In this document: in pieces, positions 1-9,668 of the stretch
Layout: each line of letters opens with the position of its first letter
How positions within the stretch are numbered: the stretch's first letter is position 1
Translations under genes and position numbers: made by a program
NCBI GenBank assembly: GCA_016748015.1
Contig: JAAOMT010000562.1
Span: 1-21,998, forward strand
From: Geosiphon pyriformis
Taxonomy: Eukaryota > Glomeromycota > Glomeromycetes > Archaeosporales > Geosiphonaceae
Direction of reading: 5' to 3'
Length of the DNA stretch: 21,998 nucleotides
Notes under the pieces: generated by a model
The model's database searches: none
The model's input: only the letters and a program-made list of their open reading frames with translations
Told to the model about the DNA's origin: nothing

Positions 1-590
1 ATAAAATCTATATTAATATTGACAGAAAAGAAAATTTTAAAATTTTTTATGTAACTTGCATTCTGAAATATTTCAAAAATTTATTTTTATTTTTTTTAAA
101 AATCTATTCTAAAATTAGAAACAGAAATTTAGGTGTTACAGAATGTAGGGGAATTTCGGAGAAAGTCCATAAAATAAAATAAACTGAAAAGACAGAAAAA
201 TTAAAAAATCCCGAGTTTTATTTAAAACAACGACTATAAAATGGAATAAACTTTATGAAGTTTTTCTTGAAAGCACTGATTTTATTTAGTTGTTTAGATT
301 TTGAATTTTTGAACTGTTGGTTTTTGAGTGTTAAAGACTTGTACAGATATAACATCTAAAGTTTAATTGTAAATAGCAAAACTATTTTTACATTTCAAGC
401 ACTTTACTAATTATACAGAATATATAATTTACTACCAATATGCATATCAGACAGTCTCATGGTACAAACGTTTTACTTTTAATGAATTTATTCAAGTAGC
501 TAATCAAGTTTATTATAGTATTATTAGTCGATAACTTTAAAGAGAAAATTAAAAAAACTGCTTATTTATTAAAAAATGAACGAATAATTC
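1..590. other. AT-rich stretch without a recognisable gene
   Basis: All reading frames are broken by frequent stops and no family motif or convincing splice-bounded exon was seen on either strand. It looks like intergenic sequence downstream of the minus-strand gene wreckage that starts near 1040. Confidence 0.5.
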
Positions 591-599
591 AGGTTAACT

Positions 600-935
600 C
601 AATGAAGTTAGTCAACTGAAAAAAGATTTTTTTCTTAACGTATGATTTAATAGATATTTATTCATGAAATCAAGTTTCTTTGTGCACCATTTCAATTTAA
701 TACTGATGAAACTAGATTTCAATCGTAGAGTAATTATCATAATTAAAAAATTATGCGACAAAAATTTGTAAATACGCGTGAAAATTAATGACCATCTGTT
801 TAATTCTAGCTTTTACTTAGCTTGGTGTTAATATTTATTACAATTAGTTATTAAGTAGCCAGAATAAGGTCCAGCATGATCTTTAGGGTCAAGTGACGTT
901 TGATTATTAATTCAACCTGTTTTCAAGCATTGAGA
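600..935 (-). other. Possible decayed coding segment, unidentified
   Basis: On the minus strand a single frame runs from about 890 to 600 with only a few in-frame stops. It contains a non-random stretch, DPKDHAGPYSGYLITNCNKY, at about 830-890. Base composition here is less extreme than in the flanking A+T sequence. It may be a far 3' piece of the decayed gene at 1042-1871, which lies on the same strand, but the link is only by position. No family was recognised, and chance cannot be excluded. Confidence 0.2.
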
Positions 936-987
936 AAGTTAAAGATAGCAAATTTCTTTCTTAAAATAAGTCTTTTTCGTTTATTTT

Positions 988-1027
988 AATAATAATAATA
1001 AAAATAATAATAATAGTAATAATAATT
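988..1027. repeat. Imperfect (AAT)n microsatellite
   Basis: A run of AAT/TAA triplets interrupted by a few single-base changes. It separates the low-complexity left edge from the minus-strand gene remnant. Confidence 0.85.
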
Positions 1028-1041
1028 ATTTTTTTTATCAA

Positions 1042-1871
1042 ATTAGGTATATTGTATCTAGCTTTCTCTAAAAGTCTTTTCTGGATGACATCAAAGGGTC
1101 TCACCTTTCGGAGTCAACCAAATTTCTGTGCCACCATAGACAGATTTTACATTCTTATATTCGGTAGATAATTTTGCCCTTGAATATCTGAAAAATTCAA
1201 ATGCTGCAAGTTGGGCGTACACTTTCAATGAAAAAATTTATTTAAGAAATTCTAAACATTTTGAAGATTTTTTTTTCAGAATGATATGGAATTAACATCA
1301 ATACTATATCCCAAGAAAATCGAATACTTTAGTGATTCTGAATCAATTTATTTAACAAGTTTGGTAAGAGCCTCTTGTTGAAATCTAAGGTACTGTTTAT
1401 AAATTTTATTGAAAACTTTGGCATCAGTCACTTTTGAATAATCTATCAAGACTGCTCCATCTTCTTCAGGGTTTTTTTTAATGATTCCTCACTCTCAGTG
1501 AAATTGATTGTGATTGAAGTTTTCCCTCACAATATCTCGACTTTTGAATTAAATTATAAAATTTTCGTTGAGTTATGTTTAAAAAATTTATTGATTAAAT
1601 CTTTTTCGGAAAAAATCACCAAAAATTAATTCGTTTGAAATTTTAGTTTTTTTTGATAACAAATAACTTTATAAGCTAATCTAACCATAAATTTGAATGC
1701 ATCTTTTTCTTTTGCACTCTGAGCCGTCGATGCATGTATTAATTTGAGGCAAAGGTATTGGCTGATTCAGCAGCAGAAAAGGAGAATTTCGGTTATGAAA
1801 TCGGGAAACCTTGATTGCTTGTGATTTGTGAAAGGCTGGTTTCAAGTAAGGCATGCACAAGTGCGGTGTTA
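1042..1871 (-). pseudogene. Decayed gene of unknown family
   Basis: Reading the minus strand from about 1770 down, one frame gives a protein-like sequence (for example AKEKDAFKFMVRLAYKVI) broken by stops. It continues in the same frame to GKTSITINFTESEESLKK at about 1475-1530. At an eight-A run (1472-1479 on plus) the sense passes to the next frame: PEEDGAVLIDYSKVTDAKV. After another in-frame TAA and a further frame change comes SLKVYAQLAAFEFFRYSRAK at about 1170-1232, then VYGGTEIWLTPK. A final one-base shift leads into VRPFDVIQKRLLEKARYN. This amount of amino-acid sense with several stops and frame changes is what a decayed gene looks like. I do not recognise the family. The segment at 1872-2326 on the same strand may be its 5' part. 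Confidence 0.55.
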
Positions 1872-2312
1872 TCAATAAAGCTTTTTAAATTTGTTAAATG
1901 AGCATCCTCTCCATTCATTTTTGAATTCTTTTGGCTCCCAAACATTCGACGACGACAGTGGTTTATTTGAGAATGAACTTTCACAATCATTTAGAATGAA
2001 AACATTGGACAAATTTATATATGAAAATGTTGGTTCATTTAATAAAACTTTACCTCCATTTTCAAATGAAAAAAACTAACTAAAACGCTATCACCAATGT
2101 TATTTTTAAAGGTTTACTTTTTTCCCTTCTATCCACTTTTTCATTCGCCTTTCGTCCACATTTTTCTCATCTATTATTCTCTTCTTTAACTTTTTTAAAC
2201 TGCCTGCCTTCTTACTATTCCTAAACTCCTTCAGCTCCTCCATGTAAGCCATAGTTTTTTGCACCTTTGTTATGGTTTGGGAAGATATGGCATTAATATA
2301 TGTTTGGTTCAT
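1872..2312 (-). CDS. Tentative two-exon small protein (or 5' end of the decayed gene downstream)
   Basis: Exon 1 (2118-2312) starts at an ATG and encodes a lysine- and glutamate-rich, probably helical stretch including VQKTMAYMEELKEFRNSKK. A GTAAAC donor at 2117 and an AG at 2076-2077 would remove a 42-base intron. They join in phase to exon 2 (1872-2075), which starts FFSFENGGKVLLNEPTF and contains VWEPKEFKNEWRGC before a TGA. Joined, this gives 132 residues. The open frame also extends upstream of the ATG to an acceptor-like AG at 2327-2328, so the true start may lie in another exon. The intron is short for this window (others are 61-106 bases). The product is unrecognised. Because decayed coding sequence follows directly downstream on the same strand, it may be the first part of a longer dead gene. 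Confidence 0.3.
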
Positions 2313-2329
2313 GTCAGATCTTTTATCTA

Positions 2330-4468
2330 TAAATATAAATTACTATTAACTCTGAATAATATAAATGTTATTTTCAATTTTATCGTAATAATTATTGTAT
2401 TGTATAATATTCAATATTATTATTAAAAACTATTTTTTAAAGAATATTAAACAAGATAATAAAATATTAATCAATTTTTTTTAATAAATATGACATAATT
2501 TAAATTTATTATAAAATAACTATATATAAATTGCAACTAAATAAATATTAGTTAAGTTTTTTTTTTACATATAACTAATTAAAATAACACTATATTACAT
2601 TATTAAAACTTTTATTAGAAATTTTTAACCAATTAAATTTAAAATTTGTAATACTATCTATATTAATTTTTTATCTATAAAAAAACTTGAATAATTCAAC
2701 CAAAAATTATATTTATTTATGATCCAAATAAATTTTATTAATATTGTTAACGATTAAAAATTATTATGAAATTACTTTAGATTTTATTATTAATTTAACG
2801 TTAATTAATATTTCCAAGTTATATTAATTATTTACTTATTATTAACACACTATTTTATCACAAACAATTTATGAGTTACATATAGAATTAAATACTATGA
2901 ATAGATTATATAGTATTCTAAAATATTAACAATAAAAATTTAAGCAGTTTATGAAAAATTTAAATAATTTTCAAATAATTTTAACAAATTTGTTTATTTC
3001 ATTATACTAAATTCAAAATAAGTAAATTTTGAAATTCTTTTTCAATTATAAAAAGTAAAAAAAAATTGATATTTAGAATTTACAATAAATAAAGTTTTAA
3101 ATTAGATCTTAAATAAACTTTAATAATTATAAATTATGCATTTGAAATTTTTTATTGTTTAAGACTATTCAAGAAATAACAATAAAAACAATTTTTTTAT
3201 TAAAATTAATTATTAAAAGTAAGTTTGCAGTTTGTACATATTGTTATATGAATAAAATTAGCAAAACCAAATTATTAATTAATGAGATCTGTAACAAAAA
3301 TATACAAATTATAATAATCTACTATAATATAAAACAATATAAAATAATTTAAATCTTTTATAATGATTTAAAACTATTTTATTTAACTATTATAGCTAGA
3401 TAATAACATTTTTCCAAATATTATAAGACTTTATTTGTATAACTACAAATCATGTATATTTACAGTAGTTTTTTAGCTTAAAAAAATAACATATTTAAAT
3501 TCAAGTCTTTTCTCGACTTTATATGTTATCATAAATAATATTTAAATAAAATAAAATTATTTTTAAAAAAACAATTAAACTATTTCCTTATTCACATAAG
3601 TTAATATTAAATTGGTTTATTTTTAATTAAAAAACATGAATTTGTTTTATGTAAAAAACATTATTTGTGTATTTAAATTTTTTAATTTATTTAAACAATA
3701 AATTTTTACGTGAATAATTAATATAAATTATTTTAATATTTTTTAATTACCATGTATTTAATAAATGTATTAACGCTATTATTATTCAAATTACAAAAAG
3801 GGTTATTGTTTGCAGTCAAATGAAAATACATTACTGTAATTAGTAACAATAATACAGAACTAATCAAAAAACCAAAAAAAACCAAAGCCTTATTTTTTCA
3901 AAAAAGAAAAGCAAATTTTGAAGCAATAAAAAAAAGTTGAAGTTTTCAACAAACAGAAAACTGTCATTTTGAGAAATCCCAAGAAAAAAACCACTATTAA
4001 AAATACCAAAGGATTAATGTTAAATGAGGACAATTACTTTTTGGCTGCTTTGGTTTTTCAGGTTATTTAAAAATTGGTGATAACAATAATTTTAGTACTG
4101 GCTTATTGTTAAAAATTTTGGGGCTTTTTTTCATTAGTAGTAACAACGTTAAGACTAGTTTTAATGTGTTATTTTGAAAAACTTTAAAAAATATGCTTTT
4201 AAGCTAGCTAAGAGCTGCTTTGTTTTGTAAATAATTAAGGAAAACACTTTTGTTTAACTGTTTTTGTAGCTGAGAAAAATTTTTGAGTTGTATACTTTTA
4301 ACTATTATAAAAATATTAATTGCTTTTTATATTTTTTGTTCTGGTTATTATCATAAAAATTAGTAAAAGAAGCTTCTTCTTATTTTTATTTCTAATATTA
4401 TTTTTTTTATTATGCTTTAACAAAGTGTGCCCCTTCCACTATCTATTTTATATAATATTTTAAGTAGA
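2330..4468. other. Long AT-rich low-complexity stretch, no gene seen
   Basis: Sequence is dominated by runs of A and T with stops in all frames. The few open frames of 60-70 codons are composition artefacts: rich in I, N, K, L, F and Y, starting at non-ATG codons, and without splice context. Part of it (about 3800-4300) is slightly more complex, with homopurine and homopyrimidine runs such as repeated CCAAAAAAACC-like tracts, but no defined element ends were found. Confidence 0.6.
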
Positions 4469-4824
4469 GCTCCGAAAGAGTCAACTCTCTTTGACTCAGT
4501 ACCTGACTCGTAAGAGCCGAGTTCGAGTTATAAATATTCTGACTCGGAATTGATGCGAGTCAAAATCTCATGACTCAACTCGACTCGCCGAGTCTTATAT
4601 ATAAGTAGATCAAATCTCAATTTAGCTCTTTTTAACTTGAAAAATAACAGATGATCAAAATTATTTTTTCTATTGGTCGAGAATAAAAAATTCTACATGT
4701 GACAAATAACGAGTTGAGTCGGGTTATTAGGCTACTAAACTCGACTCGATTTCTTAAAAATGAAAAATTTCCGAGTCGAATTCGAGTCAGACTAAGACTT
4801 GATCCGATTCGACTCGTTAGGAGC
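4469..4824. mobile_element. MITE-like element rich in GAGTC/GACTC
   Basis: A 356-base block with visibly different texture from its A+T flanks. It is packed with GACTC, GAGTC and CGAGT motifs in both orientations. Its ends are related as degenerate inverted repeats: the left end GCTCCGAAAGAGTC matches the reverse complement of the right end, GCTCCTAACGAGTC, at 12 of 14 positions. TTAAG lies outside the left end and CTTAA outside the right end, which could reflect insertion at TTAA or simply be AT-rich flank. There is no open frame of note, so if mobile it would depend on an enzyme encoded elsewhere. The alternative is a local dispersed repeat able to fold into a large hairpin. Confidence 0.5.
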
Positions 4825-6285
4825 CTTAATCTTAAGATTAGAAATTATAATCTAATTTGTTAAACAATTAGTTATCTTATTTTTCTCAATTTTTAAATAG
4901 ATTGACACTCTTTTATTTTTAATTATATTTGCAATTTTGTGCTTTTTATTAGTAATTGTTTTTATAATTAGGTTTAAAATATAAAATTTTTAATTTACAT
5001 ATATTAATAACTGTATTATAATTATATATAAATAATATAATCTCTTTTAAGCACATATTTAAATGTTAATCTAATAACTACTTATGCAAAAATCAATATT
5101 TGCATTGTTTAGTGTATTAAAACCATTTAATTTGGCCAAATACTTTATATATAACTTGTATTAATCTGGAATTAAATTTTTAAATATACTTTAAATTATT
5201 ATTATGTTTTTTTGTTAAAAACATATATTATTTATATGAAATTTTAATATTTGTTTTTATTTAATATCTTTAATATTAATATACTAATCTCTGATTTAAA
5301 AAAATACACATTAACAATATTTAAGATTTAAGAAAAATTTATCATGTTTGCTAAGAAGTAGTTTTTTTTATATAAATTTATTTTAGTAAAATTTTGTTAA
5401 CAGATTTTTAAGTTTTTATTCTATTATATACAGATCCAAAAATTTGTGTTTAAAGAACTTGTTTAACAAATCTTCTGAACTTATAAATTTAACTATTATA
5501 GCTATTTTTTTCTGCTTAAAGTTAGATAAATGTCTTAATATTGTAAACATAAATAAAATTTTATTTAGAAAATCTTTAAATAAGTTAATTTTAAGTTTTG
5601 TATTAGTCTGTCTTAGTTTTATTGAAAAGACAATGTGTATAAAATAAGTAGAATGTGATATTTAACAACAATAAAATACAAAAATAGTAAAACTAAATAA
5701 GCAAATTGTTTATTTAAAATCATCTTTTTGCATTATATTACTAAAGAACTGAATGTTTCTATTAGTTTTTACTTATTAAAATGTTATTATTAAATGTTAA
5801 TTTAATTACCAAATTTTTATTTAGTTCAGAAATAAATAAAACTTAAATAATTTTCTTGAATCTTTAATAATAAAAAAGCTTTTAAAATTTCCAAATTTTT
5901 TTATAAGAATGCTTTTTTTTGGAGTTATTGAACATTTTGATTATTCTTGTTGTTAATATTGTTTGTATTAAACATTGAGTTGTGGTGTTTATTCTGGCTT
6001 ATAAAAGTACTGTTAATTCTATTAGAAGATTTTTCAATAATAAACAATTTAGACCACATATAATACAGTAGTTTTGAATTAAAAATGTGTTTTGGCTTTT
6101 TAACTCTTTGGTAGTTAAAAGATTAATAAGAGAAAAACCAATATTAAATATTTTTTAAAAAAAACGATTGATTTGATGTTAAAATATATTAAATAATAAT
6201 AATTTTGATATATTCAAATAAAAAATATTGTATACTACAATAAATATTATCTGAAACGTCATTAAAATGAACCAAACATTTATTA
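4825..6285. other. AT-rich stretch without recognisable gene
   Basis: Low-complexity A+T sequence. The longest open frame (about 5444-5647, plus) begins at TTG and has the hydrophobic, lysine-rich composition expected of AT-rich noncoding DNA. No motif, element end or splice-bounded exon was identified. Confidence 0.6.
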
Positions 6286-6289
6286 GGCC

Positions 6290-6680
6290 ATACCCATACT
6301 AAGTCAGTTAGAAAAATAATCACTTACCTTGTAGTTACCATCGTAGACTTTCAACGACCAAGTGCTAAAGTTCAAGTAGGCCAAAAAAAGGTGAAGCCGT
6401 CTTCATCGTGACTTAAGCTTGGGTTAAAGAGTCTATCGCCAAGAATACGAGATTAGTAGAAGCAAGTTATATCTTCCCAAACCACAACAAACACGCAGGC
6501 AAGTAATTAAACTCTTTAAGAGCTTTGATCATACTAAGGCCTTGGGCTTCGTAAATATATTAGCTCTGCACTCGAATGGTCTCCCAGCGCGGACTCCTTC
6601 TCTGAACGAGTTGAGAACGTGACAAAATGGTACTGGTTGTATGGACTATTTTTGTGAAAGTCTCCAGTTTTAGCCACCAA
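6290..6680 (-). pseudogene. Higher-complexity island, possible decayed exon(s), unidentified
   Basis: This block is clearly richer in G+C than its surroundings. On the minus strand a 17-codon stretch (6328-6378) reads YLNFSTWSLKVYDGNYK and ends at a good donor, AAG|GTAAGTG. Upstream, the sense seems to continue in another frame as SLSHDEDGFTFF. The two would be one frame if the T-run at 6383-6389 (seven bases) held eight. Further upstream several frames show short open segments ending in stops, for example RAGRPFECRANIFTKPKALV. I cannot say which frame was functional, nor name a family. It could equally be a fragment of an untranslated repeat, since two other minus-strand frames also look non-random. 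Confidence 0.35.
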
Positions 6681-6789
6681 TATTGACCCAAGTTCTTGCA
6701 GAAACAGTGCTGTTGTTCTTACATTTTTTTTACAATGTATCAGTTGCTTGTCAAATAACTAATTTTTTTATTCTTAGTATAGTTTTCTA

Positions 6790-8090
6790 ATGAATTCTCA
6801 CGAAAATTGGCTTGCCGACAAACTACAGGCGATGATAGATGCTGGGAGGAAATCCAATATTATGTAAAATTGATTCGTTTTGCTGCTTTGCCATCTATTT
6901 TCGGATAATAAATTTTTATTTTTTCTAGGAGCCCCGCCGCGAGTGGAATCGTGTTGATTAAACAAGAAACTCTGATCCAATATCTAGATCAAGCTGAATA
7001 TGATCTTATCCCAGCGGTTAACATGATAGAGAAATCTATATCTCCTTCATCCATGGAGTATTTATTGTCCTTTGTTGAATGTCTTGTAAGTTTACATTTT
7101 CTTAATTTTTTTTAGGAAAAAAAAAACGACTAATATTTTTTATTGAATCATCAGACCTATCCTGGTCAACTTCACGCTTTTGTTGACAAGACCCCATGGA
7201 TTACTTTTTTTAGACTTGCCCATTTCGAAATAGTGCCATATCCATTTGCTGATGATCTTTCGGAGTGCACATTTATTGGTTCCGGTTATCGATTATGTCT
7301 TGATGGATGTGATTCGGATTTCTCGGTAGGAATTTATTTGAATGACTTTTTTTCAACATGGATTAATTTATTTTTTGAATTTAGATATAGAAACTTTAAA
7401 TATATATTAATTAGTCAATTTTTCCTGCTACTTTTTTTTATTTTTAAATGGTTTTCAAATTCAATATGAAATATTTTTAAAAAATGAATTTCCCTAGTTA
7501 ATAGAAGGTTCGAGAAATCTTTTATATATTAATAGATTCAACATTCAATTCAAATCTTTCAGTAACTTTCGAGGGACACCTGAGAATTCATCAAAGAAAT
7601 CAAAATTCTCATCCCTCTCTTAATCCTGCGAAATCACCTCATCCACATAGAATAAAACAAAATTTGAACAATGTCTATAAACTTTTAATGTTTCATGTTG
7701 CACAATACGCGAATATGGCCTATTGCCCGGGAACAGTGGATAATCCGAATGGAAGAAAAAGGACCACGCAAAAATCAAAACATTTTCCTGAATTTTATTT
7801 AAAATTGAAAAAATAGTCCTAAGCTTTAACATTGTTTATGATAAAAGACACAATCGCATGATCATTTATTTCGTTGGGAAATATTATCCTGTATGGAATA
7901 GGAAACTCGAGAAGTTAAACTGGTAAATGTAACTTTTAAATTGTTCGAATAAAAAAAACTACAAATATATCAAACATATATAGATTCACTATGGAATGAA
8001 GATGCCAAAAAAAATGAAATTATTGAAAAGCTTGATTTTTCTCTTTCGTTTTGTTTAATGTTAAATTTTGTGGGCATGAAGTTGAAGATA
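6790..8090 (+). pseudogene. Class 3 lipase-like pseudogene, N-terminal part
   Basis: Three exons splice in phase: 6790-6863 (ATG, MNSHENWLADKLQAMIDAGR), 6929-7085 and 7155-7325, the last containing TYPGQLHAFVDKTPW. Introns are 65 and 69 bases with GT..AG ends. The next exon starts near 7563 and shows VYKLLMFHVAQYANMAYCPG, typical of the N-terminal part of class 3 lipases. A frame change near 7745-7752 then leads into KKKDHAKIKTFS, an in-frame TGA (7789-7791), and IVYDKRHNRMIIYFVG, which matches the family's 'IAY...IIVVFRG' strand. After a 61-base intron (7923-7983) comes SLWNEDAKKNEIIEKL. At 8069-8089 is CGHEVED in place of the nucleophile elbow GHSLGG. The catalytic Ser codon is GAA (8078-8080), so the enzyme would be dead. 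A donor-like GTAAGT follows at 8091. Assigning the first three exons to the same gene rests on position and orientation only. Confidence 0.7.
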
Positions 8091-8516
8091 GTAAGTTTCG
8101 TATTCATTTTTCAATTTTTAAAATGGTCATAATTATTTAATTTATGAGACAATTTATTAAGAGGGGTTTTAGCATTAGGTTTTATTAAAATTTGGTAGAT
8201 TTTTATACTAAAAATTTGAAAAGTTAATTTATCAACATGAAGTTTTGTTTCTAAATATTGGGTTTATAATAACTATTTGATATTTTTATTCAAAAATACG
8301 AGCTTATATGCTTTGATTATTGAATAAATAAATAAAATTAAATTGGTTCTTCCAAATTTAATTTTAGAAGGCAATCTATTATTAGTCCTACTGTGTTAGT
8401 ATAGAAATTCAAGTAAATTAAATATTTCAAAGAAGGTGACCGTTTCAAATTATTTGAGTTACAAAATTTTACTACCATGATTTCATGTTAAATCCCAAAA
8501 CTCGTGAGAAATAAAT

Positions 8517-9035
8517 TTATGCTTGATTATCACAGTGTCCCTCTAATTGTAACCCCAAAAACTATGGACTAACATGAGTCCATGATTCTAAATCATCAAC
8601 TGTGCCCTGATTACATTCCTTTAATTATAATCAAAATGAAATAGACAATTCGAAAATCAAATAAATCATAGCAAGCAGTTTCGGCTATTTACCTGATTCT
8701 CACCATTGGTTGAACTCCACTTTGCTCGATATCCTCGGCACTCGACATAAAAATACCCATCCTCTAAAGATGCTTTTTTGGAAGAACAATCGTATTCATC
8801 ACGTGCGATCCAATACTTGGTGGGGGATAAAATGGGCAAGGAATATTATCATTTGAATGCGTTATTTTTTGCACTTTAATAAGTTTTTTGAGGAGGATAG
8901 CAAATGAAAAATGACCAATTCGCGGGTGGCCAAATGTTGTGACTAATATTCTTTTGTTGAGTGAGCCATTGTTAAAACAGTAGATCTTATAATAGAATGG
9001 CATAAACAAAAATTATTGAAAAGATTTACATTTCC
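8517..9035 (-). pseudogene. Class 3 lipase-like pseudogene, C-terminal part, inverted relative to the N-terminal part
   Basis: On the minus strand from 9035 the sequence reads VYAILL-stop-DLLF, where intact lipases have the helix after GHSLGG. ILVTTFGHPRIGHFSFA and KITHSNDNIPCPFYPPPS follow, corresponding to the family's 'TFGQPRVGN' strand and the catalytic-Asp segment 'ITHxxDxVPHLPP'. A frame change with apparent loss of about ten residues then leads to YWIARDEYDCSSKKASLEDG and YFYVECRGYRAKW (about 8700-8810). A donor at 8692 and acceptor at 8619-8620 give a 74-base intron. The last exon reads ECNQGTVDDLESWTHVSP, stop (TAG), FLGLQLEGHCDNQA, then TAA at 8517-8519. The catalytic His region is therefore disturbed. 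This half supplies what the plus-strand N-terminal half lacks, so both probably come from one gene rearranged by inversion. Confidence 0.75.
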
Positions 9036-9155
9036 TTCCAAATATTAATTTTGATATATAGTCTGGTTTGTTTAATGAATATCAGATGTAAAGTTTTAAT
9101 GAGTTAGAGACGTACTAGTATTAAAATCTGGCTTAATCCATTGAATAATTTTGAG

Positions 9156-9184
9156 TTTCCAATATATAGATTATATATTGGAAA
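9156..9184. repeat. Perfect 13-bp palindrome with 3-base spacer
   Basis: TTTCCAATATATA, then GAT, then its exact reverse complement. It lies just outside the inverted lipase segment and could form a hairpin or cruciform. No protein-binding role can be read from sequence alone. Confidence 0.85.
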
Positions 9185-9668
9185 TTGGAATATTTTGTTT
9201 TACTTGGGACAATTAATAAAAAGAATTTATTTAAATATTTTTGTATATTTCAACTGATGGAATTTAATATTTTTTCTATAAAATTCAAAAAATCTTTATT
9301 CCATGACTTTGAGATAATAGTCTTCTAGGCTTTTACCTAGATTCACTTTATCAGATAGGGATTCTGACGAATTAAATTAAACAGGATTTAGTGTCACCTG
9401 AAAATCTGAATTGGATTTAAGACGAAAAGGTTTACATTTACATTTCTAACCTGATGCATAAATAAGGAAAAGGAGAGTTATATTTTCTTTAAAAAGTATT
9501 AATAAAGTTTAGAATTTTGAAATTTAATTCTCGAAAATATTAATAAATAAATTTTATTCACAAAAAACTATTCGAAAACATTATCCCACAATCAATTTGA
9601 TTAAAATAAATAAGAGAACATTCATAATATTATAAAGCCAACAACATTCAAGTTCATTTTTCAATAAT
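9185..9668. other. Intergenic stretch downstream of the NmrA-like gene
   Basis: No coding signal was seen. On the minus strand an AATAAA (9553-9558) lies about 110 bases past the stop of the NmrA-like gene and is a plausible polyadenylation signal. The rest is unremarkable A+T-rich DNA of somewhat higher complexity than the large deserts. Confidence 0.5.

Noticed and set aside
3155-3352. Open frame of 65 codons, plus
   Set aside because: TTG start, I/K/N/Y-rich translation of low-complexity DNA.
5444-5647. Open frame of 67 codons, plus
   Set aside because: Begins at TTG, composition typical of A+T noncoding DNA, no motif or context.
7143-7469. Single-exon plus-strand reading of 108 codons
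   Set aside because: Starts at TTG inside the preceding intron and reads through a good donor at 7326; only 7155-7325 is supported as exon.
7620-7832. Minus-strand open frame of 70 codons
   Set aside because: Antisense to the lipase exon that carries recognisable motifs on plus.
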